NCBI GenBank assembly: GCA_017887445.1
Contig: JAGHIA010000023.1
Coordinates: 1-55,761 of the forward strand
Direction: 5' to 3'
DNA: 55,761 nt
Origin: Fusicatenibacter sp.
Lineage (GTDB): Bacteria > Bacillota > Clostridia > Lachnospirales > Lachnospiraceae
The position numbers were made by a program, and so were the translations under genes. Shown here one piece after another: positions 16,882-24,675 of this stretch. The notes under the pieces are model-generated. The model saw only the letters and a program-made list of their open reading frames with translations. It was not told where the DNA came from and made no database searches. How positions within the stretch are numbered: position 1 is the stretch's first letter; each line of letters opens with the position of its first letter.

Positions 16882-16910
16882 AGTGTAGCATAATTCACAG
16901 GGGTTTGCAA
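16882..16910 (-). promoter_or_regulatory. Sigma-A-type promoter of RACo-DUF3786-fchA-folD
   Basis: On the minus strand TTGCAA, a 17-nt spacer and TACACT form a credible promoter. Transcription would start near 16875, giving a leader of about 155 nt that contains two repeat cores. Confidence 0.65.
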
Positions 16911-16958
16911 TATTTACTTTGGGTTTCCGGCAGGTTTCATAATGGAGGGGGGAGGGAC

Positions 16959-17182
16959 GGCCGGGGGAGAACGGCGCGCAAAGGGAGCGGCAGGCGGTGC
17001 AGGTTCGCTTCTCACTCCGGCAATCGGACAGCGCAGGGCGCTGTGTTCGCCTTGTGGCTGCGGGCGGTTTGTGTATGGCGGCAGGGCGGCGGACACAGCG
17101 CCCTGCGCTGTTCGCTTGCAGTCGCAAGAAGCGAATTCCTGCACCGCCTGCCGCTCCCTTTGCGCGCCGCTCTCCCCCGGCC
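16959..17182. repeat. Giant GC-rich hairpin H1 (224 nt)
   Basis: The outer arms, from GGCCGGGGGAGA (16959) to TCTCCCCCGGCC (17182), pair over about 45 bp with one mismatch. An internal loop with ACTCCGGC on the left and AGTCGCA on the right follows, then a second 24-bp stem (ACAGCGCAGGGCGCTG / CAGCGCCCTGCGCTGT) and a GC-rich apex. There is no convincing coding sequence. It lies between the 78-codon gene and the RACo promoter and shares its inner core with hairpin H2. Positions 17183-17374 hold no gene. Confidence 0.9.
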
Positions 17183-17374
17183 TGGTTTTGGCTGCGTGGA
17201 GGGTGTGGGGCGGTAGGTTGTGGGGTTTAAGCTAACCTTGCCGGTGTGTAGAATGGTGGTTTTCGAAAAAAACGCAAATCATCCTATGCTTTCCTGTCAT
17301 TGGCTCCGGGATAATTTTCTTTTCGGTGATGGGTATCTAAATCAAAATTCAATGTCTTAAAATATCCGAAAAGT

Positions 17375-17611
17375 TCAAGGTTGTGAATCGTTTTTGTCCG
17401 CCAGATATCCTTGGACTTCTCTTATTGTCTGGCAGCGAATAGGATGATCGGTCAGGTATTCGAGGGTTTGGTTCCATTCCTCTATGGTGAACTGCTCCGG
17501 GTGTTTCATCGTGCGGAGTTTGGATGGCCATTGGGAATTGTATTTCAGATCAGAAAGGTATTGACAGTTGCATTGCAGCTGCAGATATTCCAGCAGTTCT
17601 ACTTTAATCAT
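17375..17611 (-). CDS. Small hypothetical protein, 78 aa
   Basis: I could not assign this protein to a family. It is supported as a gene by a very strong ribosome site (AAAGGAGG six bases before the ATG) and by ordinary, non-repetitive composition. It begins MIKVELLEYLQLQCNCQYLS and contains QFTIEEWNQTLEYLTDH. It has no signal peptide or membrane helix and is probably a small helical cytoplasmic protein with three cysteines, two of them in CNC near residue 15. It sits alone between the two halves of the acetogenesis locus, preceded by a cassette-B repeat and followed by the giant hairpin H1. Confidence 0.65.
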   Translation of the reverse strand: MIKVELLEYLQLQCNCQYLSDLKYNSQWPSKLRTMKHPEQFTIEEWNQTLEYLTDHPIRCQTIREVQGYLADKNDSQP

Positions 17612-17664
17612 TGAACTCCTCCTTTGGAATTTTCAGATGCTCGATTGAGCGTATCAGAAGTGTC

Positions 17665-17783
17665 GGTCTGGGCATTCCCTGCACAGACCGTATGAAAACG
17701 TAGTGCCTGTAGGCATCCAGTCTATCGCGAAGCGATTTTCAATGGCCGGTTGCCGTAACTGTTCAGCGCTGCCAAACTGTTAC
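17665..17783. repeat. Cassette-B repeat (reverse orientation)
   Basis: Cassette B in inverse orientation runs from GGTCTGGGCA through TGCACAGACCGTATG and TCGCGAAGCGA to the core GTAACTGTTCAG / CCAAACTGTTAC. It lies upstream of the 78-codon gene. Positions 17784-18059 hold no gene: a CCTTACGGCAGG direct repeat (17932 and about 17993) and a hairpin AGCCAAGTATC / GATACTTGGCT (about 18008-18041) were seen. Confidence 0.82.
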
Positions 17784-18059
17784 TATGTTGGAACCTTGCG
17801 TTCCTTAAAATATGTGTCAGTATCGTATTTGCCAGTATTGTAATGATGGAAATTTGTCTCGAAAAACATAGAAAAGACATAAATAAGTATATCTCGTATA
17901 AAGGATATCCAAAGAAATGAAGTTTAAAAATCCTTACGGCAGGTCTGCATTCCGTTTCGGTCAGTATTTAACGTGGCCGCCGGCACAACACACCTTACGG
18001 CAGGAGCCAAGTATCCGTATAAGTATAGATACTTGGCTCGCTGCTCACAGGGCGAAAAG

Positions 18060-18088
18060 GTAACTGTTCAGCGTCACTGAACTGGTAC
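18060..18088. repeat. Palindromic repeat core after acsE
   Basis: GTAACTGTTCAG and CTGAACTGGTAC lie immediately downstream of the acsE stop, followed by a T-run on the plus strand. Confidence 0.78.
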
Positions 18089-18092
18089 TTTT

Positions 18093-18878
18093 TTACAGCT
18101 CCAGATAGGAATCTGCGTAGAGGGTGTTGCCTTTGAATACGTCACAGGACTTGATGGTCTCCATCAGTCTCAGGTCGCACGGATTAACGATGGCGCTGGT
18201 CAGACCCTGCATCATTGCCATGGCTACCAGTGCGGAATCCATGATCGGACGGATTGCTTTCGGCATTCCGTTGGAGTTGTTGGACAGTCCGCCGGTGGAG
18301 TTCAGACCCATATCGCTGAACATTTTGATCGCTTCCAGAACTTCCATCTGCTTGTCCTGCATTCCTTTTACTACCAGGAACAGCGGGTCAAACCACAGAT
18401 CTGCCGGGTCCATGCCGTGCTCCATACCGCGCTCCAGCATGGTCTGGCAGTGTACCATACGCTCGTCGTTGTCCGCTGCGATTCCTTCCGCGGAGCACAG
18501 AGCGATGACGATGGCGTCGTTTGCGGCAGCCAGATCGATGTTCTCAATTCTTCCGCCAGCGTCTGCGGAGTTTACGATCGGTTTTCCTTTGCTTCTGTTG
18601 TATACGGAGATACCTGCCTCGATTGCTTTTCTGTTGGCGGTATCCAGAGCCAGCGGCACGTTATCGAAGTTTTCCTGCAGCAGTTTTACTGCCCATTTCA
18701 TCAGGTCTTCGCCGTCGTTCTCTGCCGGTCCGATGTTTACGTCCAGATAGGTTGCGCCTGCGTCCAGCTGCTCTTTCGCTCTCTTTAAGATTGGTTCCGG
18801 GTTGCGGGTAGCAAATGCCTCACGGATCACCGGGGAAATGCAGTGGATTCTCTCGCCGATGGTTACAAATTTTGCCAT
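18093..18878 (-). CDS. acsE: Methyltetrahydrofolate:corrinoid methyltransferase AcsE
   Basis: AcsE moves the methyl group from methyl-THF to Co(I) of the corrinoid iron-sulfur protein, joining the methyl branch to acetyl-CoA synthesis. The 261-residue protein is a pterin-binding TIM barrel of normal length. The family start is TIGERIHC, and the pterin-site motif ATYLDVNIGPAEND lies near residues 42-55. GLSNNSNGMPKAIRP is also present. The start is the ATG at 18878, preceded by AAAGGAGA; the longer frame reads into leader sequence. It is the last gene of the acs operon, 273 bp after acsC; the spacer contains a hairpin. Confidence 0.97.
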   Translation of the reverse strand: MAKFVTIGERIHCISPVIREAFATRNPEPILKRAKEQLDAGATYLDVNIGPAENDGEDLMKWAVKLLQENFDNVPLALDTANRKAIEAGISVYNRSKGKPIVNSADAGGRIENIDLAAANDAIVIALCSAEGIAADNDERMVHCQTMLERGMEHGMDPADLWFDPLFLVVKGMQDKQMEVLEAIKMFSDMGLNSTGGLSNNSNGMPKAIRPIMDSALVAMAMMQGLTSAIVNPCDLRLMETIKSCDVFKGNTLYADSYLEL

Positions 18879-18964
18879 ATCTATGTCTCCTTTTCCTGAG
18901 GAATATCCGCCGCTTTTCCAACCGCCGGCCGGCTGCAAAATACGGCTTTCCTCTGTATTCATCC

Positions 18965-19024
18965 GCGGAAACGGCAGTGCCTGGCCACATATTTTTGTTC
19001 TGCAGCCATACTGCCCGTTTCCGC
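18965..19024 (-). other. Hairpin in the acsC-acsE spacer
   Basis: GCGGAAACGG and CCGTTTCCGC, with further CAGT / ACTG pairing, form a long-range stem. The spacer also has a degenerate repeat near 19025-19050 and a second stem GCGGTT / AACCGC near 19101-19130. No U-tract follows, so an mRNA processing or stability role is more likely than termination. Confidence 0.5.
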
Positions 19025-19151
19025 TTATAACCGTTTGGAGGTCCGAACGGTCATGCTCTCTTTTTCTCCGCCTTTTCCCAAAAACAGGACAAGACAGAGC
19101 AACTTCTTTTGCGGTTTCCGCTTTTTCGAACCGCAGAAGTCTTCCGACGTT

Positions 19152-20510
19152 TTACAGCTGGCCGTTCTCCTGCATGTCTTTCAGGAATTTCACAAGCTGT
19201 ACAGCCTCAAGCGGCGCAACGATTACTTCCCAGCCAGGAAGCTTGGACTCGATGTCGCCCTTTAATACAGCAACTTTTCCAGGGATGATTACCTTTCTGG
19301 TCTTTACCTTGTCTTCCACGTTCTCCTTGAAGAATGCGGAGATGGAGTTTCCGGAGAATTTGCCCGCTGCCCAGGAAGTCAGTACGGAAAGTCCGCCTGC
19401 ATCGTTGATGACCAGGTTTACCGGAACGCCGGAACGCTCCAGCTCGCCGGATACCAGGAAGTAGGTCAGTGCGAAGTCTACGGTGGTCACGCATACGGAA
19501 TTCTCGTCGGCGCCGTTCAGCGGATAAATGCCCGGCTCTACCTTCATCGGCTTCTGCGGGTCGGTGAACAGGTTCTGACGCAGTCCGAACAGCGGCAGCG
19601 CCTCAGCGTAACCCAGTTCTTCCAGAACAACAATGGAACCATATTTCATGGTGAACAGAGAAACCAGCGCCTGCTGCATGTATTTGTCGCCTTTTGCAAC
19701 CTTCACAAGGTTTACAATAGACGGATAGCCAAAGGTACGGTCCGTATCTTTCAGCGCCGCGCGTCTTGCCTGTACGGTTGTGGCGAAAGTCTCTTTGATG
19801 GTATCTTCTGTGGTGTCGATCACCAGGTTCTTGTTGCCAAGTTTCTCCAGAGCCGCAACGGTATCGTACAGCTCGTCGATGTTTGCGCCGCTTACGCCGA
19901 GAACAACGCCTGCCTCTGTGGCTACTTTGTTCATGGCTTCATAGTTGGATGCGTTTGCGCCGTTGAGAACCGGCTTTCCGTCCTTGCACTCTGCCAGCGC
20001 TTTCGCAGCAACATCCGCGTCGGAACATCCCAGAACCAGAACTTTTCCTGTGGCCGCCGCTTTCTTGACAACTTCCACATATCTGTCCGCGCCGCTTGCC
20101 TCGTCGTAATTTACATACAGAAGCTCCGCGTGCATGCGCTCACCGATACGCTCATAGTCAACCTTTGCCACTTCTGCCAGCTTCGCGTCGATGGCAGCGT
20201 CGTCCATGCAGCTGCAAAGAGCTACCGCGTAGCGTGTCTTGCTGACGAAGGTCTTCTCATGACGGTACAGAACAGTCTCTCCGCCCAGGCTGTACTCGCT
20301 GTCGCCGGTTCCGATCTTGATGGTCTTCATCGGCGGAGCGGTTGCCTCGGAAAGCTCAGCCAGAGCATCTTCAGACATATAAGGACAAGCGGAAATATCC
20401 ATAGCGCCCTGAGCCACTTTCATGGAAAACGCCATACAGGTCGGGCATCCGCACTCCTTACAGTTTTTCTTTGGTGTCATTTTAAAAATCTGAATACCTG
20501 TTAATGCCAT
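19152..20510 (-). CDS. acsC: Corrinoid iron-sulfur protein large subunit AcsC
   Basis: AcsC is the large subunit of the corrinoid iron-sulfur protein, which carries the methyl group on cobalt between AcsE and the A-cluster of AcsB. The 452-residue protein has the N-terminal [4Fe-4S] binding cysteines (Cys17, Cys20, Cys25, Cys42 in CKECGCPTC and ACPYM), a TIM-barrel middle and the C-terminal cobalamin-binding domain. The ATG is preceded by GGAGG. acsD lies 27 bp upstream, so the two subunits are made from one message. Confidence 0.97.
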   Translation of the reverse strand: MALTGIQIFKMTPKKNCKECGCPTCMAFSMKVAQGAMDISACPYMSEDALAELSEATAPPMKTIKIGTGDSEYSLGGETVLYRHEKTFVSKTRYAVALCSCMDDAAIDAKLAEVAKVDYERIGERMHAELLYVNYDEASGADRYVEVVKKAAATGKVLVLGCSDADVAAKALAECKDGKPVLNGANASNYEAMNKVATEAGVVLGVSGANIDELYDTVAALEKLGNKNLVIDTTEDTIKETFATTVQARRAALKDTDRTFGYPSIVNLVKVAKGDKYMQQALVSLFTMKYGSIVVLEELGYAEALPLFGLRQNLFTDPQKPMKVEPGIYPLNGADENSVCVTTVDFALTYFLVSGELERSGVPVNLVINDAGGLSVLTSWAAGKFSGNSISAFFKENVEDKVKTRKVIIPGKVAVLKGDIESKLPGWEVIVAPLEAVQLVKFLKDMQENGQL

Positions 20511-20537
20511 AATCGTTTATCCTCCTGTTCTTTTTCC

Positions 20538-21479
20538 TTAGACTAACGCCTGAATCATTTTGGAAATTGTAGCGACAGACTGAGGATGCTTTAAGATTAC
20601 GGCATCGGAGCCGGCTGCCAGGGAAGCGGCTGCGGTCTGGATCTCCATGGAGATTCCGCGCTCTTCACGGCTGCCCCATTCCGGAGCGTCCTCTTCTTCT
20701 GCCATAGCTTCCTTTACACCCCAGGTCTCGGAAGCTACAGGAGTGATGATCGGCATCTGAAGCATCTTGTCGTCCTGAGACAGAGCCGCTGCTTTGATAC
20801 GGTCCAGAGTGGAAACCACATACTCATAGCCGTAACCAACGGAAGCGGAACCAACGTTCATGACAATGCTTTCCGGTTTTACGCCAAGCTGTGTCGTAAC
20901 GACATTCAGCTGTTTTGCAAGGTTGATGTCAACGGCAGACTCTGCGCCGACCTTCTGGTCGTAAGCCAGACCTGCTGCCGCGCCGACTGCTTTGTAGTTT
21001 TCTTCTCTCGCAGACAGAAGCAGTACGTTTTTGCCCTGCAGCGCTTCGGCAACCTTTGCCAGCAGCTCAGAGTCTTTCTCAACGTTCTTGCATCCTTCTA
21101 CAACAAGCGGCGCGTCGATAGCGTCTGCAACTTCTTTTGCAGCCGCAACCAGTTCCTCCACAGATTTGTTCGCGCCGTTGGGATCTCCGCCCTCAAGACG
21201 AAGACATACAAAATCAGCGCCTTCCATTTCCGCGGCTTTTTTAGCGACTTCACCGATAGAAGCGGCGCCTTCGTAATAAGCTTTCACACCGGGAACTTCG
21301 TTTTCCAGTCCCAGATCAGAAATCTCAACGCCTACCTTCGGTCCGTTGGCGATCTCACCGTCAAAAGCATAGAACGGGAAAACATTCTCCCCGCCCAGAG
21401 TCACCTTCTTGTCACCGGTGCCGATCTCAACGGTTTTGATTGCTGCATTAAACTTTTGTGGTTTGCGATTAAACGGCAT
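20538..21479 (-). CDS. acsD: Corrinoid iron-sulfur protein small subunit AcsD
   Basis: AcsD is the TIM-barrel partner of AcsC. The 313-residue protein begins MPFNRKPQKFNAAIKTVEIG, as usual for the family, followed by VTLGGENVFPFYAFDGE, and ends with the conserved LKHPQSV region. The ATG at 21479 was chosen because AAGGAGG precedes it; the 38 extra codons of the longest frame lie in leader DNA that contains a hairpin. acsC follows 27 bp downstream. The 152-bp spacer to acsB contains a perfect 12-bp stem. Confidence 0.96.
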   Translation of the reverse strand: MPFNRKPQKFNAAIKTVEIGTGDKKVTLGGENVFPFYAFDGEIANGPKVGVEISDLGLENEVPGVKAYYEGAASIGEVAKKAAEMEGADFVCLRLEGGDPNGANKSVEELVAAAKEVADAIDAPLVVEGCKNVEKDSELLAKVAEALQGKNVLLLSAREENYKAVGAAAGLAYDQKVGAESAVDINLAKQLNVVTTQLGVKPESIVMNVGSASVGYGYEYVVSTLDRIKAAALSQDDKMLQMPIITPVASETWGVKEAMAEEEDAPEWGSREERGISMEIQTAAASLAAGSDAVILKHPQSVATISKMIQALV

Positions 21480-21556
21480 TTCAACAGCCTCCTTACGATT
21501 GATTTGCAACGGCTGGAAACGCAAAAACGTCTCCCGGCCGTCACAGCTATGTTCCA

Positions 21557-21590
21557 TGTAAGCCCGAGGCTCCGCTGTCTCGGGCTTACA
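21557..21590 (-). other. Perfect hairpin between acsB and acsD
   Basis: TGTAAGCCCGAG and CTCGGGCTTACA form a 12-bp perfect stem with a ten-base loop. There is no U-tract, so it could mark an mRNA processing or 3'-end stabilising point that sets different levels of AcsB and AcsCD. Confidence 0.7.
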
Positions 21591-21631
21591 CATTTATTTT
21601 ATCTTTTCTAACAACATTTTGCAAGTCCTTC

Positions 21632-23761
21632 TTACATCATCGGATCCATGCCGAGCGCCGGATGGTTCTTCTCGGTCAGGAACGCTACCAGAGTCTCCGG
21701 ATCTTCCGCGATGGTCTCGTCGCCGATCATATCGGTGAAGTTTTCGATTCCGTACAGCTCTTTGGCTGTCTCGTTGAGACGGTCAGCTACCTGCTCTTTC
21801 AGCTCCTTCGGCATCCATACGATGCGGGCAACGCCGCCCTCAGCCTTCATGAACTTCTTGGAAGCGATGAAATGCTTTCCGTGTCCCATGAAACCAGGAG
21901 TCTGAACACCGCCGCCGGTCATGGAAGCCAGTTCCGGGAAGGTCATGCCAAGAGGCGTCATGCCTGCGTACTCACGGTTGGCGATACATACGCCGTTGGA
22001 GAACGGCTCGATACCGCAGATACACTCGAAGCATCCGCAGGAGGTCATCGGTTTCTCCATGATGGAGTACAGGGAAACGTCTTCCAGCGCGCCCTGGGAG
22101 AACTTCTTCACTGCCTCGTTGACATCCTCGTACTCTCCGATCCGCTCGTCGATGACACGCTCTTTGGTGATCACCTGGCACGGTCCGTTGGGATCCAGCT
22201 CGTTGGTCGCCTTTGCGTCCAGCCATGAAACGGCGCCGCAAAGTCCCAGACGCTCCGGAGTAACCACACATACATGAGACGGGGAGAATGCCTGGCACAT
22301 GATGCAGCTGTAGTAAACCGGTACGGACTCGTCGGTCATTGTGGACAGACGCTCGTCACGTTTGTCAAAGGCCGGAATAGCGATCTCGTGGCGGATCTTT
22401 GTACAATCTTCCGGATTGGTGTAGATCTTCACCTGACATTTGTCAACTACTGCCTCAAACTCGTTCTTTACCTGTGCGTACAGAACCTCGCCGATGTGTC
22501 TTGCGCGGAAGCCTGCCGCAAACGCGTCCTTGCTGATACGGATACGGATCATATCACGCTGTCCGGTGTGCATTACACCCTCGATGCAGTTCAGGTAGCT
22601 GTGGAACTTACGCTCGAACACCGGCTCGAAGTCGGTCTGCATGCTCTTTCCGGCAACCTCTACAACGTAAGCGATGCTGTGCTTGCTTCCCACCTCGAAC
22701 TCGTCGAAATCCGGTCCGATGACTTCGATCTTGTGGTCCTCAACCTCGGACATATCCCTGGACTGAACCAGCTCGCAGCAGTCCACACGGGAGCCGTCGA
22801 ACTCTACCTGCATATCGCCGCGGCGGATGATCTCGCCCTCGAACGCGGACGCGAAAGCAACCGGAATATCGATGTTGGTGATCTTGATCTTAATGTCGCG
22901 TGCCTCCAGAGAGGTAGCGTTGAATTTGCTCACATCCTTCTGGATGATCAGGCTCTTCGGAATCGGCGGAACATCCTTGTCGTCGTCGGTGATTACCGGG
23001 AATCCAAGAGCGATGGCGCCTGCGCCGCAAGCAACGATCACATCATCCAGCGGTCCGAACGCATTGACAAATGCCGGCACACGGTCCTTGGTGTAGGTCA
23101 TCAGCGCGCCTGCGTCTCCCGGAGTAACGTTACCGAAGATCAGAGCCGCACGGATCGCTACAGATACTACATGGATCACGGAGGTCACGTCTTTGCCCAG
23201 CGGAATCACACGCACGTTTGCGCCGGTCTTGTAACCCAGCTCCTGGCACTGGTCAATGATACCGCCAACCAGCGTTACCAGAATACCCTGCGCCTGATAG
23301 CTCTTTACCAGGTCCACGCCTTCCTGAGCGGTGGGCGCGGAACCAAGGATAACCGCAACGCCCGGGATATCTCCCGTTACCAGCGGCACACCCAGCTCAC
23401 GGATCACCGCGTCGCTTAAGTGTCCGTAGCAGGGCTCCTCATAGGGCTGTGCGCCGTCGATGTATTTGATCGCCTCGATAAACTCCGCGCACAGAGCGGT
23501 CGCAACGCCGGACATAAACACGTCGTTCAGCTTGTTCTCTCTGGTCATCAGAGATTTCACAACGCCAAGCGCCTCTTTCAATTCCTTCAGATTGGTCACT
23601 TTCGTGCCGGTTACCGCATAGTAGCAGGGCAGAGCGTACGCGGTATTGGGAAAGCTTACTGCTTTCTCTTCACCGTGCTGCGCGATGGCAGCGTCGATCG
23701 CTCCTTCCGTCAGGCCGTATACGGCGTCATTTCCGCCAAAAACTCTCTCGAATAATGTCAT
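21632..23761 (-). CDS. acsB: Acetyl-CoA synthase (CODH/ACS alpha subunit)
   Basis: AcsB builds acetyl-CoA from CO, the methyl group on the corrinoid protein and CoA at the Ni-Ni-[4Fe-4S] A-cluster. The 709-residue protein is full length. The A-cluster ligands are all present: Cys486, Cys489, Cys498 and Cys508 for the cubane, and Cys575-Gly-Cys577 for the distal nickel. The N-terminal domain that contacts CODH and the CO tunnel is intact. The gene follows cooC-1 by 15 bp and has GGAGG before the ATG. Confidence 0.98.
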   Translation of the reverse strand: MTLFERVFGGNDAVYGLTEGAIDAAIAQHGEEKAVSFPNTAYALPCYYAVTGTKVTNLKELKEALGVVKSLMTRENKLNDVFMSGVATALCAEFIEAIKYIDGAQPYEEPCYGHLSDAVIRELGVPLVTGDIPGVAVILGSAPTAQEGVDLVKSYQAQGILVTLVGGIIDQCQELGYKTGANVRVIPLGKDVTSVIHVVSVAIRAALIFGNVTPGDAGALMTYTKDRVPAFVNAFGPLDDVIVACGAGAIALGFPVITDDDKDVPPIPKSLIIQKDVSKFNATSLEARDIKIKITNIDIPVAFASAFEGEIIRRGDMQVEFDGSRVDCCELVQSRDMSEVEDHKIEVIGPDFDEFEVGSKHSIAYVVEVAGKSMQTDFEPVFERKFHSYLNCIEGVMHTGQRDMIRIRISKDAFAAGFRARHIGEVLYAQVKNEFEAVVDKCQVKIYTNPEDCTKIRHEIAIPAFDKRDERLSTMTDESVPVYYSCIMCQAFSPSHVCVVTPERLGLCGAVSWLDAKATNELDPNGPCQVITKERVIDERIGEYEDVNEAVKKFSQGALEDVSLYSIMEKPMTSCGCFECICGIEPFSNGVCIANREYAGMTPLGMTFPELASMTGGGVQTPGFMGHGKHFIASKKFMKAEGGVARIVWMPKELKEQVADRLNETAKELYGIENFTDMIGDETIAEDPETLVAFLTEKNHPALGMDPMM

Positions 23762-23776
23762 CCGTTTTTCCTCCTA

Positions 23777-24547
23777 TCACTTGTTTGACTCATCGATTTT
23801 TGCCTTTATATTTCGTATCTCATCGGTGGCTGCCTGGCTGTAGTCGTAGGGGGAAGACCCTGCCCGGTCCGCTTCCATGACTTCCAGATTATAATGTACC
23901 ATACCCAGCAGATCCTCCGCGGGAATACGTTCTCTGATAAATGCCTCATCAGCCTCATTGCGGACTTTGTTGGCCACCACATGAACCTGATGGACGCCCA
24001 GCTCCTCAGCCAGGCGTTTGACGTTTTTGTAGGTCTGGACGCTTCGTGCGCCAGGCTCGATGACCACGATGAACATATCCATGCCCTCGGTGGTTCCCCG
24101 TCCCAGGTGCTCCAGTCCGGCCTCCATATCCAGGATCACCACGTCCTCCCTGCGAAGCACAAGGTTGTTGATGATCCGCCGCAGCATCACATGCTCCGGG
24201 CAGACACAGCCGCTGCCGGCCGTCTCCACAGTGCCCAGGACCAGAAGCTTCACGCCGTTGCATGTCTTGCCGTAGGCGTCGGGGATATCATCGACTTTCG
24301 GGTTGATCTTGTAAAATCGGTTGTCCTCACTGGCCTCCGTGCGCTCCGCCACCAGCTTTCTCATCTTGCTGATGGGGACGATGGAATCCAGAAGTTCCTC
24401 CGGAAATCCAAGAGCCAGTCCCAGGTTCGCGTCCGGATCCACGTCCGCCGCAAGCACGGGACGCCCTTCTTCGGCGTACAGCCTTGCCAGTGTGGCCGCG
24501 ATCGTTGTCTTGCCCACACCGCCTTTGCCTGTCACTGCAATTTTCAT
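23777..24547 (-). CDS. cooC: CooC-type nickel-insertion ATPase, copy 1
   Basis: CooC-type proteins are dimeric MinD/ParA-like ATPases that help load nickel into CODH; AcsF is the counterpart for ACS. This 256-residue copy has the deviant Walker A motif GKGGVGKTT and the metal-binding CVC motif near residue 110. It lies 15 bp before acsB, which suggests maturation of ACS, but CODH lies on its other side and the client cannot be settled from sequence. The ATG at 24547 is preferred to an upstream TTG because AAAGGG is well spaced for it. Confidence 0.92.
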   Translation of the reverse strand: MKIAVTGKGGVGKTTIAATLARLYAEEGRPVLAADVDPDANLGLALGFPEELLDSIVPISKMRKLVAERTEASEDNRFYKINPKVDDIPDAYGKTCNGVKLLVLGTVETAGSGCVCPEHVMLRRIINNLVLRREDVVILDMEAGLEHLGRGTTEGMDMFIVVIEPGARSVQTYKNVKRLAEELGVHQVHVVANKVRNEADEAFIRERIPAEDLLGMVHYNLEVMEADRAGSSPYDYSQAATDEIRNIKAKIDESNK

Positions 24548-24596
24548 TTTACTCAATCCCTTTATTTTTTATTTTCTGCAACCGCTGGTCACAGCC

Positions 24597-24663
24597 GGTA
24601 ACCGTTCGTAACAGTTCAGCCAAGGGAACTGTTACGAACGTTCCGCCCGGTCAAACGGTTACC
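24597..24663. repeat. Nested palindromic repeat cores
   Basis: One core (GTAACAGTTCAG / GGGAACTGTTAC) is nested inside a second, wider pair (GGTAACCGTT / AACGGTTACC). It occupies the spacer between acsA and cooC-1 inside the operon, so the transcript must carry a compound hairpin there. Confidence 0.78.
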
Positions 24664-24675
24664 GCCGCTTTCTGT

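Noticed and set aside
16905-17216. Open frames on both strands across giant hairpin H1 (up to 103 codons)
   Set aside because: They arise from the GC-rich inverted repeat, have no ribosome site and Arg/Ala/Cys-rich low-complexity products. The opposite strand is open only because the arms mirror each other.
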